Shown: positions 1 through 8,344, counted from the first letter of the stretch. The stretch: DNA of 44,999 bases from an uncultured Oscillospiraceae bacterium (GCA_944385705.1 CALWYF010000016.1:1-44999); one strand, 5' to 3'. Notes: generated by a model not told the origin, from the sequence alone. Numbers and translations are program-made.

Positions 1-35
1 TACTTTATACTATCAGATTATTCTGAAAAGAGCAA

Positions 36-84
36 GAAAAAGCACCGCAACCCTGATACACATTGTATCAAAATTGCGGTGCTT
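36..84 (-). terminator. Intrinsic terminator after tRNA-Ser
   Basis: On the minus strand, immediately 3' of the tRNA, an 11-bp perfect stem (74-84 with 40-50) is followed by a T-rich run. The loop holds a second small hairpin (GATACA/TGTATC). Position and structure fit termination of the tRNA transcript. Confidence 0.75.
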
Positions 85-87
85 CTT

Positions 88-179
88 TGGCGGAGCAGCA
101 GGGATTTGAACCCTGGCGGTGCTGTTAACACCCTACGAGATTTCGAGTCACGCCTCTTCGACCACTTGAGTACTGCTCC
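88..179 (-). tRNA. tRNA-Ser, anticodon CGA
   Basis: The minus strand folds as a class II tRNA. It has a perfect 7-bp acceptor stem (GGAGCAG with CTGCTCC), discriminator G and encoded CCA at 88-90, a D stem CTC/GAG, a T arm CAGGG-TTCAAAT-CCCTG and a long variable arm typical of Ser/Leu/Tyr tRNAs. The anticodon loop CTCGAAA places CGA at 143-145, reading UCG serine codons. By my alignment the anticodon stem contains one U-U mismatch (third pair), which is unusual but leaves four pairs. It has its own promoter (194-222) and terminator (36-84), so it is a single-gene transcript divergent from the RHH-clpB operon. Confidence 0.9.
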
Positions 180-193
180 ATATTTGCCCTGTC

Positions 194-222
194 ATTATAC
201 CCAAAAGAACGGGAAAAATCAA
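194..222 (-). promoter_or_regulatory. Sigma-A type promoter for tRNA-Ser
   Basis: Read on the minus strand, TTGATT (217-222) and TATAAT (194-199) are separated by 17 bp, and the tRNA 5' end lies 15 nt downstream. This is a near-consensus housekeeping promoter. Confidence 0.7.
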
Positions 223-237
223 GATAGAGAAATTTGA

Positions 238-254
238 GAATTATTATATAATTC
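238..254. promoter_or_regulatory. 17-bp perfect palindrome, candidate operator
   Basis: GAATTAT-TAT-ATAATTC is a perfect inverted repeat lying between the divergent tRNA-Ser and RHH-clpB promoters, 23 bp upstream of the -35 box of the latter. Additional AAATTT motifs flank it on both sides. It could be an operator for the neighbouring RHH protein, but this is inference; AT-rich DNA yields such palindromes by chance. Confidence 0.35.
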
Positions 255-277
255 GTAGAAAAATTTATATAAAACTC

Positions 278-306
278 TTGACAAATTATTTTTGCTGTGG
301 TATAGT
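278..306 (+). promoter_or_regulatory. Sigma-A promoter of the RHH-clpB operon
   Basis: TTGACA (278-283) and TATAGT (301-306) are spaced by exactly 17 bp, about 30 nt ahead of the RHH start codon. I see no CIRCE (HrcA) or CtsR-type direct repeat around it, although clpB is often under such heat-shock control in Firmicutes. Confidence 0.75.
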
Positions 307-337
307 GTCTATAGTAAAAAAGCTAGGATGGTGAGTT

Positions 338-985
338 ATGAAAAAGACATTATACAGCCTGGTACTAAACGACGAAGTAGTGCGGGAAGTGGACGCCCTG
401 GCCCACAGGATGGGCACCAACCGCTCCAATCTTATAAACCAAATCTTGGCGGAATACGTGAACTACACGACCCCGGAACAGCGGATAAATCAGGTCCTCT
501 CCACCATTGAGGAACTGATGGCCCCGTCCAGGGATCTGGTTCCCTTCTTCTCCCCCAATTCCTATACAATGTCCCTGAAAAGCTCTCTGGAATACAAATA
601 CCGTCCAACGGTAAAGTATGAAGTGGAGCTTTACCGGGGCGCAGGAGACACCATAGGAGAGCTGACGGTGCTGTTCCGTACTCAGTCCATGTCCCTGATA
701 AAGAGCATGACCGAGTTCTTCCGCCTGTGGAAGCAAATAGAGGACAGCCATCTTAAGCCCCTCACCGGAGCGGAAATTGATTACGCCCTGTACGACGGCA
801 AGTTCGTCCGTGACATCGCCGCTCCAAGCAAGGACTGCACCGCTCAGGAGCTGGCCTCGGCCCTCTCCAACTACATTACTCTGTTCGACAAACTACTCAA
901 AGGCTATCTGGCCGACAGATACAGTCCCCATGAAATAGAAGGGGCTTACTGTTCTTATCTCAACAACGCCTCTCTTTATATCTGA
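338..985 (+). CDS. Unknown protein with N-terminal ribbon-helix-helix-like domain
   Basis: This 215-residue protein has a start supported by GGATGGTGAG about 5 nt upstream and a consensus promoter. Residues 1 to about 45 look like a CopG/Arc-type ribbon-helix-helix: a short beta strand (KKTLYSLVLND), then two helices split by a turn with the usual small-polar pattern (GTNRSNLINQIL). The rest, about 170 residues, is predicted mostly helical with no motif I recognise and no membrane segment. It lies 17 nt ahead of clpB with no terminator between, so the two are probably cotranscribed. It may be a transcription factor that senses something through its C-terminal part, possibly autoregulating clpB. 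The RHH assignment is a pattern judgement; the function is unknown. Confidence 0.8.
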   Translation: MKKTLYSLVLNDEVVREVDALAHRMGTNRSNLINQILAEYVNYTTPEQRINQVLSTIEELMAPSRDLVPFFSPNSYTMSLKSSLEYKYRPTVKYEVELYRGAGDTIGELTVLFRTQSMSLIKSMTEFFRLWKQIEDSHLKPLTGAEIDYALYDGKFVRDIAAPSKDCTAQELASALSNYITLFDKLLKGYLADRYSPHEIEGAYCSYLNNASLYI

Positions 986-1002
986 GACGGGAAAGGAACA
1001 CT

Positions 1003-3582
1003 ATGAACGCTGAAAAATATACTCAAAAAACCCTTGAAGCCTTGCAGACTGCCCAGTCCATGGCTCAGGAAAATCATAATAACTACCTCATGCCCGAGCA
1101 CCTGCTCTATGCCCTGGTAGACCAGGACGGCGGCCTAATCCCCTCCCTGCTCTCCCGCATGGGCGTAGACTGCAACACCTTGCTCTCTGAGCTGGACACC
1201 GCCATTTCCGCCCTGCCCAAGGTGGGCGGCGATGCTCAGGTGTACCTGTCTCAGGAGGCAAGCAGGGTGATGAACGCCGCCGAGAAGGCGGCCAAGTCCA
1301 TGGGAGACGAATACCTCTCCGTGGAACATGTGATGATAGGTATTTTTGCCGCCGCCACCCCTGCCATCAAGCGCATCTTTGCCGACCACGGCATCAGCAA
1401 GTCCGCCTTTACCGCAGAGCTGAGCAAGGTGAAGACCTCCCCCGTCACCGGGGACAACCCGGAGGACACCTATGACGCTCTGTCCAAGTACGGCACCGAC
1501 CTGGTGAAACGGGCCAGAGATAACGAGCTGGACCCGGTAATCGGCCGTGATACGGAGATAAGAAACGTCATTCGTATTCTTTCCCGTAAAACCAAGAACA
1601 ACCCTGTGCTTATAGGCGAGCCCGGCGTGGGCAAGACCGCCATAGCCGAAGGTCTGGCCCAGCGTATAGTCAGGGGAGACGTTCCGGAAGGCCTGAAGAA
1701 CAAGACCATCTTCTCCCTGGATATGGGCGCTCTTATTGCAGGCGCCAAGTACCGGGGCGAATTTGAGGAGCGTCTGAAAGCCGTTCTGGAGGAGATACGC
1801 AAGTCCGAGGGCGGTATCATCCTCTTTATTGATGAGCTGCACACCATTGTCGGCGCAGGCAAGACCGAGGGCAGCATGGACGCAGGCAACCTCCTTAAGC
1901 CTATGCTGGCCAGAGGCGAGCTGCACTGCATAGGCGCCACTACCCTGGACGAGTACCGCAAGTACATCGAGAAGGACGCCGCTCTGGAGCGTCGTTTCCA
2001 GCCGGTGCAGGTGGATGAACCTACAGTGGAGGACACAATATCCATACTCCGTGGTCTGAAGGAGCGCTACGAGGTTTACCACGGCGTGCGCATCCACGAC
2101 AGCGCCCTGGTGGCCGCCGCCACTCTCTCCAACCGTTACATCTCCGACCGTTTCCTCCCCGACAAGGCCATAGACCTGGTGGATGAGGCCTGTGCCCTCA
2201 TCCGCACCGAAATTGACTCCATGCCCGCAGAGCTGGACGACATGCGCCGGCGTATCATGCAGCTGGAGATCGAGGAAATGGCTCTGAAGAAAGAGGACGA
2301 CAAGCTGAGTCAGGACCGTCTGGCAAAGCTTCGGGAAGAGCTGGCCAATATGAAAGACAGCTTCAACGCCATGAAGTCCCGCTGGGAGGAAGAAAAGAAC
2401 AGCGTTGATGAGGTCAAGCGCCTGAAATCCGAGATAGAGAAGATGCACTCGGAGATTGAAAATGCTCAACTGCGCTATGAATACGAGAAGGCCGCAAAGC
2501 TGAAATACTCCGACCTGCCCGCTCTGGAGCAGAAGCTCCAGGAGGCCGAGCGTCTCTCCGAGGAGCGCAAGGCCAACACCATGGTCCACGACACCGTGAC
2601 TGAGGAGGAGATCTCCAACATCGTGTCCAAGTGGACCGGCATCCCCGTGGCAAAGCTGATGGAGGGCGAACGGGAGAAGATACTCCATCTGGACGAATAC
2701 CTCCACAAGCGTGTCATAGGCCAGGACGAAGCCGTGCAGAAGGTCACCGAGGCTATACTCCGTTCCCGTGCCGGCATAGCCGACCCCAACCGGCCTATCG
2801 GCTCCTTCCTCTTCCTTGGCCCCACCGGCGTTGGCAAGACGGAGCTGGCCAAGTCTCTGGCTGAATGCCTCTTTGACGACGAGCACAACATCGTGCGTAT
2901 AGATATGACCGAGTACATGGAGAAGTTCTCCGTGTCCCGTCTTATTGGCGCACCTCCCGGATACGTGGGCTATGACGAGGGCGGCCAGCTTACCGAGGCC
3001 GTTCGCCGCAAGCCCTACAGTGTGGTGCTCTTTGATGAGATAGAGAAGGCCCACCCGGATGTGTTCAACATCCTGCTGCAGATCCTGGACGACGGACGTA
3101 TCACCGATTCCCAGGGCCGCACCGTGGACTTCAAGAACACCATCATCATCCTCACCTCCAACCTGGGCAGCCAGTATCTGCTGGACGGCATAGAGCCCGA
3201 CGGCAGCATCTCTCAGTCCGCTCAGGATGCCGTTATGGCGGAGCTTCGCCGCTCCTTCCGTCCTGAGTTCCTCAACAGGCTGGATGAGACCATAATGTTC
3301 CATCCTCTTACCAAGGATAACCTCACCGGCATCATTGATATCATGGTCGCCTCCCTGCGCAAGCGCATCAGCGACCGTGGTCTGGAGCTGGTCATCACCG
3401 ACCAGGCCAAGGATCTCATCATCGAGCGGGGCTTCGATCCCCTGTACGGTGCCCGTCCCCTGCGCCGCTATCTGCAAAGCAGCGTGGAGACCCTTATCGC
3501 CCGGCGCATACTCTCCGGAGATATGGCCGCCGGCTCCACTCTCACCGTGGACGTTCAGGACGGGGAACTGGTGTGCAGGTAA
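1003..3582 (+). CDS. clpB: ATP-dependent chaperone ClpB
   Basis: ClpB is a cytoplasmic hexameric disaggregase that threads aggregated proteins through its pore and hands them to DnaK/DnaJ/GrpE. The 859-residue product has the full family length. It has an N-terminal double Clp_N repeat (about 1-150), a first AAA+ domain with Walker A GEPGVGKT near residue 205 and Walker B LFIDE, a coiled-coil middle domain (about 410-530, rich in E, K and R) that separates ClpB from ClpA and ClpC, and a second AAA+ domain with GPTGVGKT near residue 606 and [10 protein letters not shown]. An AAAGGA sequence precedes the ATG. There is no sign of truncation. It is the second gene of the operon behind the RHH protein and is followed by a strong terminator. 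Confidence 0.97.
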   Translation: MNAEKYTQKTLEALQTAQSMAQENHNNYLMPEHLLYALVDQDGGLIPSLLSRMGVDCNTLLSELDTAISALPKVGGDAQVYLSQEASRVMNAAEKAAKSMGDEYLSVEHVMIGIFAAATPAIKRIFADHGISKSAFTAELSKVKTSPVTGDNPEDTYDALSKYGTDLVKRARDNELDPVIGRDTEIRNVIRILSRKTKNNPVLIGEPGVGKTAIAEGLAQRIVRGDVPEGLKNKTIFSLDMGALIAGAKYRGEFEERLKAVLEEIRKSEGGIILFIDELHTIVGAGKTEGSMDAGNLLKPMLARGELHCIGATTLDEYRKYIEKDAALERRFQPVQVDEPTVEDTISILRGLKERYEVYHGVRIHDSALVAAATLSNRYISDRFLPDKAIDLVDEACALIRTEIDSMPAELDDMRRRIMQLEIEEMALKKEDDKLSQDRLAKLREELANMKDSFNAMKSRWEEEKNSVDEVKRLKSEIEKMHSEIENAQLRYEYEKAAKLKYSDLPALEQKLQEAERLSEERKANTMVHDTVTEEEISNIVSKWTGIPVAKLMEGEREKILHLDEYLHKRVIGQDEAVQKVTEAILRSRAGIADPNRPIGSFLFLGPTGVGKTELAKSLAECLFDDEHNIVRIDMTEYMEKFSVSRLIGAPPGYVGYDEGGQLTEAVRRKPYSVVLFDEIEKAHPDVFNILLQILDDGRITDSQGRTVDFKNTIIILTSNLGSQYLLDGIEPDGSISQSAQDAVMAELRRSFRPEFLNRLDETIMFHPLTKDNLTGIIDIMVASLRKRISDRGLELVITDQAKDLIIERGFDPLYGARPLRRYLQSSVETLIARRILSGDMAAGSTLTVDVQDGELVCR

Positions 3583-3616
3583 ATCGGCGGCCTGGGCCTG
3601 CAAAAAATATACGAGC

Positions 3617-3645
3617 AAAAAGCTGCGGCTGTGCCGCAGCTTTTT
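3617..3645 (+). terminator. Terminator after clpB (copy 1 of a duplicated hairpin)
   Basis: A GC-rich stem AGCTGCGGC/GCCGCAGCT with a 3-nt TGT loop is flanked by A and T runs, 34 nt after the clpB stop. The identical 29-nt sequence occurs again at 3857-3885. Confidence 0.8.
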
Positions 3646-3856
3646 GAGACTGTTAAAAAAATATGCTTTAGTCCAAATTAATAGAGCAGCAGGGGAGTGC
3701 GAGGGGGCAAAGCCCGCCTCGCATTTCAATAACCCGCCACAGAAAAGCCTTGATTTTTAAAGGCTTTTCGAGCGAAGCAGCATTTTGCCCTTGGCAAAAT
3801 GCTTGGCGGGAGAAGCGCAGTCAAAAAAGTCTTTTCAGACTTTTTTGACAAGCTGG
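3646..3856. repeat. Hairpin-rich intergenic cassette
   Basis: This gene-free stretch between the two identical terminator copies holds a chain of inverted repeats. The stems are TGCGAGG/CCTCGCA (3698-3723), a perfect 10-bp stem at 3742-3751 with 3760-3769, a perfect 10-bp stem GCATTTTGCC/GGCAAAATGC (3780-3802) with a 3-nt loop, and a perfect 13-bp stem at 3820-3832 with 3837-3849. I find no credible open reading frame. The regular succession of stems resembles a palindromic intergenic repeat unit or a structured RNA rather than ordinary spacer DNA. Confidence 0.6.
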
Positions 3857-3885
3857 AAAAAGCTGCGGCTGTGCCGCAGCTTTTT
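3857..3885 (+). terminator. Duplicate terminator hairpin (copy 2)
   Basis: This is a base-for-base repeat of 3617-3645, the same 9-bp GC stem with TGT loop and T tail. It is followed by TTTTTCTCTT, so it would terminate plus-strand transcripts again just before the acyltransferase promoter. Confidence 0.75.
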
Positions 3886-3888
3886 CTC

Positions 3889-3916
3889 TTGCCTTTTTTC
3901 TCCTTTGGCGTAAAAT
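3889..3916 (+). promoter_or_regulatory. Possible promoter of the membrane acyltransferase gene
   Basis: TTGCCT (3889-3894) and TAAAAT (3911-3916) are 16 bp apart and lie 28 nt ahead of the start codon, directly after two terminators. The match is moderate. Confidence 0.35.
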
Positions 3917-3943
3917 ATAGACATATCATATCAGGAGCAAATT

Positions 3944-4699
3944 ATGGAAAACAAATCCTCCCGCCTCCACGGCATCGACGCCCTCCGGGGCCTGACGGTG
4001 CTGAGCATGGTGGCCTATCATTTCATGTACGATGTGGAAGTGGTCTACGCCCTGGACCCGGACTGGTACCGTATACCCTGGGTCCACATCTGGCAGCAGA
4101 GCATCTGCTGGACCTTTATTCTTATCTCCGGCTTCGTCTGGTGCTGGGGAAGGAAAAAGAATCTCCGCCGGGGCATAGTCATAAATCTCTGGGGCCTGGT
4201 GATTACGGCTGTAACTCTCATCGCCCTGCCTTCGGAGGCCATCTGGTTCGGGGTGCTGAATTTTATCGGCTGCGCCGTGCTGCTGCTCATACCCCTCCAC
4301 CCTCTGCTGAAAAGACTGAACCCCTGGCTGGGACTTGTTCTCAGCTTTCTGCTGTTCCTGCTCTTCCGCAATGTCAGCGCCGGATACCTGGGCCTGGGCG
4401 AGCTGTTCAGCGTCAAGCTGCCGGAAGGGATGTACACTACCCGGCTGCTGACGCCCCTGGGCTTCCCTTATGAGGGCTTCCGCTCCAGCGACTTTTTCCC
4501 CATTTTTCCATGGTTCTTCCTCTATCTCTGCGGCTATTTTATCCACGGCATTTTTACCGATCACCCCGCCTGGCAGCGGCCCTTTACTCACAGGATTCCC
4601 CTGCTCAGCGCCCTGGGTCGCCGGGCCCTTTTGGTATATCTCCTCCACCAGCCTTTGTGCATGCTGGTGTGCATTATAATTTTTGAACTTATTATATAA
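3944..4699 (+). CDS. HGSNAT/DUF1624-like membrane acyltransferase
   Basis: This 251-residue integral membrane protein has about seven hydrophobic helices. The N-terminal RLHGIDALRGLTVLSMVAYHF segment, with an ID-x-LRG motif just before helix 1 and a conserved histidine in it, is the signature of the DUF1624 group related to heparan-alpha-glucosaminide N-acetyltransferase. The last helix (LLVYLLHQP) also fits membrane acyltransferases. Family members are thought to move acetyl groups from cytoplasmic acetyl-CoA to sugars across the membrane; the substrate here is unknown. The start is supported by AGGAG 7 nt upstream. It is transcribed alone between strong terminators, so context gives no functional hint. 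Confidence 0.8.
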   Translation: MENKSSRLHGIDALRGLTVLSMVAYHFMYDVEVVYALDPDWYRIPWVHIWQQSICWTFILISGFVWCWGRKKNLRRGIVINLWGLVITAVTLIALPSEAIWFGVLNFIGCAVLLLIPLHPLLKRLNPWLGLVLSFLLFLLFRNVSAGYLGLGELFSVKLPEGMYTTRLLTPLGFPYEGFRSSDFFPIFPWFFLYLCGYFIHGIFTDHPAWQRPFTHRIPLLSALGRRALLVYLLHQPLCMLVCIIIFELII

Positions 4700-4705
4700 A
4701 ACTGA

Positions 4706-4755
4706 CGAGGCTGCCGGGCTTTCTGTTCCCGGCGGCCTCGCCTTTTCTTTTTTTA
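4706..4755 (+). terminator. Terminator after the acyltransferase gene
   Basis: A stem CGAGGCTGCCGGG (4706-4718) pairs with CCCGGCGGCCTCG (4728-4740) with one wobble, followed by a run of Ts with few interruptions. It sits 7 nt after the stop and 5 nt before the end of the convergent XRE gene. Confidence 0.85.
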
Positions 4756-4759
4756 TACT

Positions 4760-4996
4760 TTATATGAAAAGCTGTTCATAGCTGCACCCCAGTTCCTCCT
4801 TGATGGCCCTCAACTGGCTCGCCCGGATATTCTGGGTCCCCCGCTCTATTTTTACCAGACTCTCCCGTGTGATCGGCAGTCCCCTCAGCTGCAGGAGCCT
4901 CACCAGTTCCGTCTGGCCCAAGCCTTTTTTCAGTCTCAGCTCCCGGATATTCCTGCCGATATTGATTTCACCCTGCTTTATTTTTTGTTCTGCCAT
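4760..4996 (-). CDS. Small XRE-family HTH regulator
   Basis: The 78-residue protein is essentially one HTH_3/XRE domain. It has helix 1 (NIRELRLKKGL), the turn-recognition helix region (GQTELVRLLQLRGLPITRESLVKIERG) and the usual closing segment ending SYEQLFI. The recognition region is a little longer than the commonest XRE form (ITRESLVKIERGT), as in Firmicutes regulators tied to mobile or accessory genes. AGGTGAG lies 9 nt upstream of the ATG. It is the last minus-strand gene behind the phosphorylase operon but is separated from it by a hairpin, so it may be expressed independently. The target is unknown. Confidence 0.85.
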   Translation of the reverse strand: MAEQKIKQGEINIGRNIRELRLKKGLGQTELVRLLQLRGLPITRESLVKIERGTQNIRASQLRAIKEELGCSYEQLFI

Positions 4997-5030
4997 ATAT
5001 TTTTCTCACCTGTTGGACTTATTTAATTTA

Positions 5031-5064
5031 AATATCGCAGCCGTCTTTGGTCGGCTGCGATATT
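5031..5064 (-). terminator. Terminator between gnpA and the XRE gene
   Basis: A perfect 13-bp stem AATATCGCAGCCG/CGGCTGCGATATT with an 8-nt loop starts 12 nt after the gnpA stop on the minus strand. The tail on that strand is AT-rich rather than a clean T run, so termination may be partial. Confidence 0.65.
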
Positions 5065-5075
5065 TTTTCATATTC

Positions 5076-7241
5076 TCAGATGCTGTACCAGCGGATCTCG
5101 TTGGCCTCCAGGTGCAGCGGGAAGCTGCCGCCGTCGGTATAGACGGTTGTGTCCTGGGGTTCGTAGGTGTTATTGACCACGCAGTATTTTCCGTTTTTAA
5201 CGAAGGCGTGGACTTCCACATTATAGTTGGTGGAGAACCACTTGTGCAGCAGCTTCTCCCCGTGGGTGCTCCACAGGATGGCCCGGTAAAGTATGCGGCT
5301 GTTTTCAAAGCTGTAGGGCAGGCCGGAGATGTACACGCTGCGGCCGGAGCCGAAGCTGTTCACCGCCATCTGCACTTCCTTCTCCCGCTGGACCAGGATC
5401 TCGGCACCCTCCAGAGCATAGATGCTCTTCTTGCCCTCGCCGAAGTCCACCTCGCCCTTGCAGTCAGCCAGAATGAAATGGTCGGGGTGCTGCTCCCAGT
5501 TATACTTGTCGTAGCCCAGGGTGAAGCCGGTCTCCTTCTCCACGCCCAGCACTCCCGCCAGCTGGAGGTAGCGGCCCTGGTACTGGTGGCCGGAGGGCTC
5601 GCCCACACCGATGAAACCGCCGCCCCGATGGACAAAGGCCTTCACCGCCGAGGACACCGTCGGATCCTCCCATTCGGCGCCGCCGCTGTGGGCAGTGTCA
5701 CCGTCGCCCACGTTGATAAGCACGTCGATGCTCTCCAGCAGCTTGGGGTCCTTGCGGATATCGTCAAAAGAGATGAACTTCACGTCAAAGGGGGCACCGG
5801 ACAGGGCCTCGATCACTCCGGCATAGGAGTAGTTCTGCTTCTGATAGAGGGCATGGTGGACCATGTGGCAGCCCCAGGAACGGGCCTTGCCCCAGCTGTT
5901 GAGCACGGCCACGGTCTTGATACAGTAGGGAGTGGTGCCCTTAATATTCTCGTAGAGCTCCCTGAATTCATTGCACACGCTTTCCACATAGTCTATGAAC
6001 TCCGGGAACTGGATGGCCAGCTTCAGGTAGCCGCCGTAGCCTATGCGGTCTATAGGCTTGCGAAGGATGGCACGGCGGGCAGTGACCCAATTCTCCTTGG
6101 CCTCCTTCACCGGGTCCCCGCCCTCATGGAAGGTGTCGGGGAAGAAGTAGGGCAGGAAGCGGCCTTCTGTGTACTTGACCCCGGTGATGTCGGAGATGAG
6201 GCGCAGGGTGGAGCCGTTGCCCACAGAGCCCACCACGGCGTCCAGGCCGATGGACTTGAACTCGTCCATAAAGGGCTCGGTGCCTATCCAGTGGTCTCCC
6301 AGGAACATCATGGCCTCGCGGCCCAGCTCGTGGGTGATATCCACCATCTCCTTGGCAAGCTTTGCCACCTCCCGGCGCTGGAAGGCCTGGAAATCCTTAT
6401 ATTCCTTGCTGGGTATGCGGTACTGGTTGTTGTAGTAGCCCTGGTCCACAATGTACTCGGGCCGGAATTTATAGCCCACTTCTTTTTCAAACTGCTCCAG
6501 GATATAGGGGGAGACGGAGGCGGAGTAGCCGTACCAGTCCACATACTTCTCCCGGCGCAGCTCGTCAAACACCAGGGTGAACTGGTGGAAGAAGGTGGTA
6601 TAGCGGATGACGTTCACATAGGGGTGCTCGGCAATAAAGCGGCGAAGCCTCTCCATGGTGTATTTGTGGGTCTTGGGCTGGCGCACGTCAAAGGTTATCT
6701 GCCGCTCAAAATTCTGCCAGTTGTTGGTGACGGCATTATACATGTGCACCGGGTCCCAGATGAGGTATGCCAGGAAGGCCACGGTATAGTCGTGGAAGGG
6801 CTTGGGCCGGGCTATAACCACGCAGCCGTCCCCCTCGTCGTAGCTCCAGCAGTCCGCAGGGACTATGCTGCCCTCGGTCCTGTCCATGACCTCCCACCAG
6901 CGTCTTATATCGTCTCTGGTGTTCACCTGCATCAGGTCGGGGCTTATGCCCTTCATCAGCGGTATTCTCAGATTCCCCTCCGCAGCCGTGTTGAAGCCGG
7001 TCATTATATAGCACTGCTGCACCTCGTCGGGGTTTGCCTTGGCCCAGGCGTTGTCCTTGCGGGTGGTATAATAGGTAGAGTAGATTTTTGCGTCCTGCCC
7101 CTGCAGTTCTTTGGGGAAGTCGGTGCCGTCGCAGTCCCGGATGGCGTCGGCGCCCCAGCGCTTTATTATCTCCAGAGTTTCCGGTACCACGTCCAGGTCG
7201 GTGGGGATGGTCACACGGCCCACGCTTTTTCTTTCGCTCAT
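5076..7241 (-). CDS. gnpA: GH112 1,3-beta-galactosyl-N-acetylhexosamine phosphorylase
   Basis: This 721-residue enzyme belongs to glycoside hydrolase family 112. The family cleaves galacto-N-biose or lacto-N-biose with phosphate to galactose-1-phosphate plus GalNAc or GlcNAc in the cytoplasm, saving ATP in mucin- and milk-glycan use. The N-terminal VTIPTDLDVVPETLEIIKRWG and RDCDGTD motifs and the GDHWIGTEPF segment are typical. Asp316, in GDHW, corresponds to the general acid of the bifidobacterial enzyme by my alignment. Some clostridial GH112 members act instead on galactosyl-1,4-rhamnose, so the substrate is not certain from sequence. AAGGAG precedes the ATG. It is the last gene of the ABC-transporter operon, 20 nt after the small membrane protein. 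Confidence 0.92.
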   Translation of the reverse strand: MSERKSVGRVTIPTDLDVVPETLEIIKRWGADAIRDCDGTDFPKELQGQDAKIYSTYYTTRKDNAWAKANPDEVQQCYIMTGFNTAAEGNLRIPLMKGISPDLMQVNTRDDIRRWWEVMDRTEGSIVPADCWSYDEGDGCVVIARPKPFHDYTVAFLAYLIWDPVHMYNAVTNNWQNFERQITFDVRQPKTHKYTMERLRRFIAEHPYVNVIRYTTFFHQFTLVFDELRREKYVDWYGYSASVSPYILEQFEKEVGYKFRPEYIVDQGYYNNQYRIPSKEYKDFQAFQRREVAKLAKEMVDITHELGREAMMFLGDHWIGTEPFMDEFKSIGLDAVVGSVGNGSTLRLISDITGVKYTEGRFLPYFFPDTFHEGGDPVKEAKENWVTARRAILRKPIDRIGYGGYLKLAIQFPEFIDYVESVCNEFRELYENIKGTTPYCIKTVAVLNSWGKARSWGCHMVHHALYQKQNYSYAGVIEALSGAPFDVKFISFDDIRKDPKLLESIDVLINVGDGDTAHSGGAEWEDPTVSSAVKAFVHRGGGFIGVGEPSGHQYQGRYLQLAGVLGVEKETGFTLGYDKYNWEQHPDHFILADCKGEVDFGEGKKSIYALEGAEILVQREKEVQMAVNSFGSGRSVYISGLPYSFENSRILYRAILWSTHGEKLLHKWFSTNYNVEVHAFVKNGKYCVVNNTYEPQDTTVYTDGGSFPLHLEANEIRWYSI

Positions 7242-7261
7242 ATGCTTACTCCTTGTTTGAG

Positions 7262-7453
7262 TTAGTCTTCATAGGGTGCGTTATAGATGAACACAGCCAC
7301 CAGCAGCGCCACTACTCCGCCTACCATTATGCCCAGGCCGGTAAGTTCTCCGGTCATTTTCCATCCATATATTACCAGTGCAATTCCCAGTATGAAAAAG
7401 AGTGCGATCAAAGTCAAGCGCAGAGTTACATGTTCTTTCCAGAATTTCTGCAT
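7262..7453 (-). CDS. Small two-helix membrane protein in sugar-transport operon
   Basis: The 63-residue protein has two clear transmembrane helices (about 12-30 and 38-57) joined by a short GWKMTGELTG turn, with a basic N terminus and an acidic C-terminal YED. It lies 9 nt after the second permease and 20 nt before gnpA, so it belongs to the operon. Small proteins of this kind (I believe the DUF6903 group) occur beside carbohydrate ABC permeases in clostridia. Their role is not established; an accessory part of the transporter is a guess. AGGTG precedes the ATG. Confidence 0.75.
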   Translation of the reverse strand: MQKFWKEHVTLRLTLIALFFILGIALVIYGWKMTGELTGLGIMVGGVVALLVAVFIYNAPYED

Positions 7454-7462
7454 TTTTTCACC

Positions 7463-8344
7463 TTAACCTTTCAGTCCGCCCACGGTCATGCCCTGGGTCA
7501 GCTTTTTCTGAACGCAGATATACAGTATCAGGGTGGGCAGCATCACCATCACAAGGCCGGCGTACATCATGCCGTACTGGGCGGCAGACTGCTGGGCCTG
7601 CATCAGGTTGAGAAGTCCCACCGGCAAAGTGCGGGAAGCCTGAGCGGAGCTCATCAGGGTCATGGATATGATGTACTCGTTCCAGAAGGAGAGGAAGTTG
7701 AAGAGTATTATGGTTATAACGGAGGGCTTTGCCATGGGGAAGATGATGCTGGTCATTGCCTTGCTGTAGCTGGCTCCGTCAATATAGGCGGCCTCCTCGA
7801 AGTCGTGGGGCAAGGTGGCAAAGTAGCCGCTGAGCAGATAGATGGTAAAGGGCAGGGCCGTGGAGGCGTACACCACCGCCAGTATGAACAGGTTGTTGAG
7901 CAGAAAGCCGTCTCCCAGAACCTTCCTGAGCCAGGTATCGCCGTCACGGAGCATGAGGAAAATGGGGACTACGATGTAGTTGACGTTTATGAACAGGCCC
8001 GCCATGAAAGCGGTGTTCAGGAATTTCCCTCCCCGGAACTTGAAACGGGACAGGCAGTAAGCCGCCGGCAGGGCCACCACCAGAAGTATGGCCAGAGCCA
8101 TGGCCGTAACCAGGACGGAGTTTATCATGTATTCGCCCATCTTTGCTGCGTTCCAGGCGTCCACAAAGTTCTGCCAGTGCACGCCCTTGGGCATGGCCCA
8201 GGGATTGCCGTAGAATTCGCTGTTTTCCTTTATGGAGGCCAGGAACACCCAGGCCACCGGCACGATGATGCACACAGCCAGCATTATCAGCACGAAGTAT
8301 ATGAACACCTTATAAAGGCGCTCGGCGGATTGACTCTTACTCAT
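7463..8344 (-). CDS. Sugar ABC transporter permease, MalG type
   Basis: This 293-residue inner-membrane permease of the carbohydrate-uptake-1 class has an N-terminal helix (about 14-37), a long extracytoplasmic loop with WALPKG-like residues (AMPKGVHWQNF), and the cytoplasmic EAA loop (EEAAYIDGASYSKAMTSIIFPMAKP) that docks the ATPase. The C-terminal QKKLTQGMTVGGLKG is the usual MalG/LacG ending. A GAGGAGGTGG ribosome binding site precedes the ATG. It pairs with the MalF-type permease 12 nt upstream and the lipoprotein. The probable cargo is the disaccharide degraded by GnpA. Confidence 0.93.
   Translation of the reverse strand: MSKSQSAERLYKVFIYFVLIMLAVCIIVPVAWVFLASIKENSEFYGNPWAMPKGVHWQNFVDAWNAAKMGEYMINSVLVTAMALAILLVVALPAAYCLSRFKFRGGKFLNTAFMAGLFINVNYIVVPIFLMLRDGDTWLRKVLGDGFLLNNLFILAVVYASTALPFTIYLLSGYFATLPHDFEEAAYIDGASYSKAMTSIIFPMAKPSVITIILFNFLSFWNEYIISMTLMSSAQASRTLPVGLLNLMQAQQSAAQYGMMYAGLVMVMLPTLILYICVQKKLTQGMTVGGLKG

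Noticed and set aside
1135-3729. Very long open frame antisense to clpB
   Set aside because: It mirrors clpB codon for codon in a GC-rich gene, has no ribosome binding site or recognisable domain, and clpB is certain.
3617-3885. CRISPR-like or insertion-sequence interpretation of the hairpin cassette
   Set aside because: There are no regularly spaced direct repeats with unique spacers and no transposase; only the two terminal hairpins are identical.
4800-7265. Long plus-strand frame opposite the XRE gene and gnpA
   Set aside because: Its composition (His, Val and Gly rich) is the usual complement of GC-rich coding DNA, and it runs through two real genes and a terminator.
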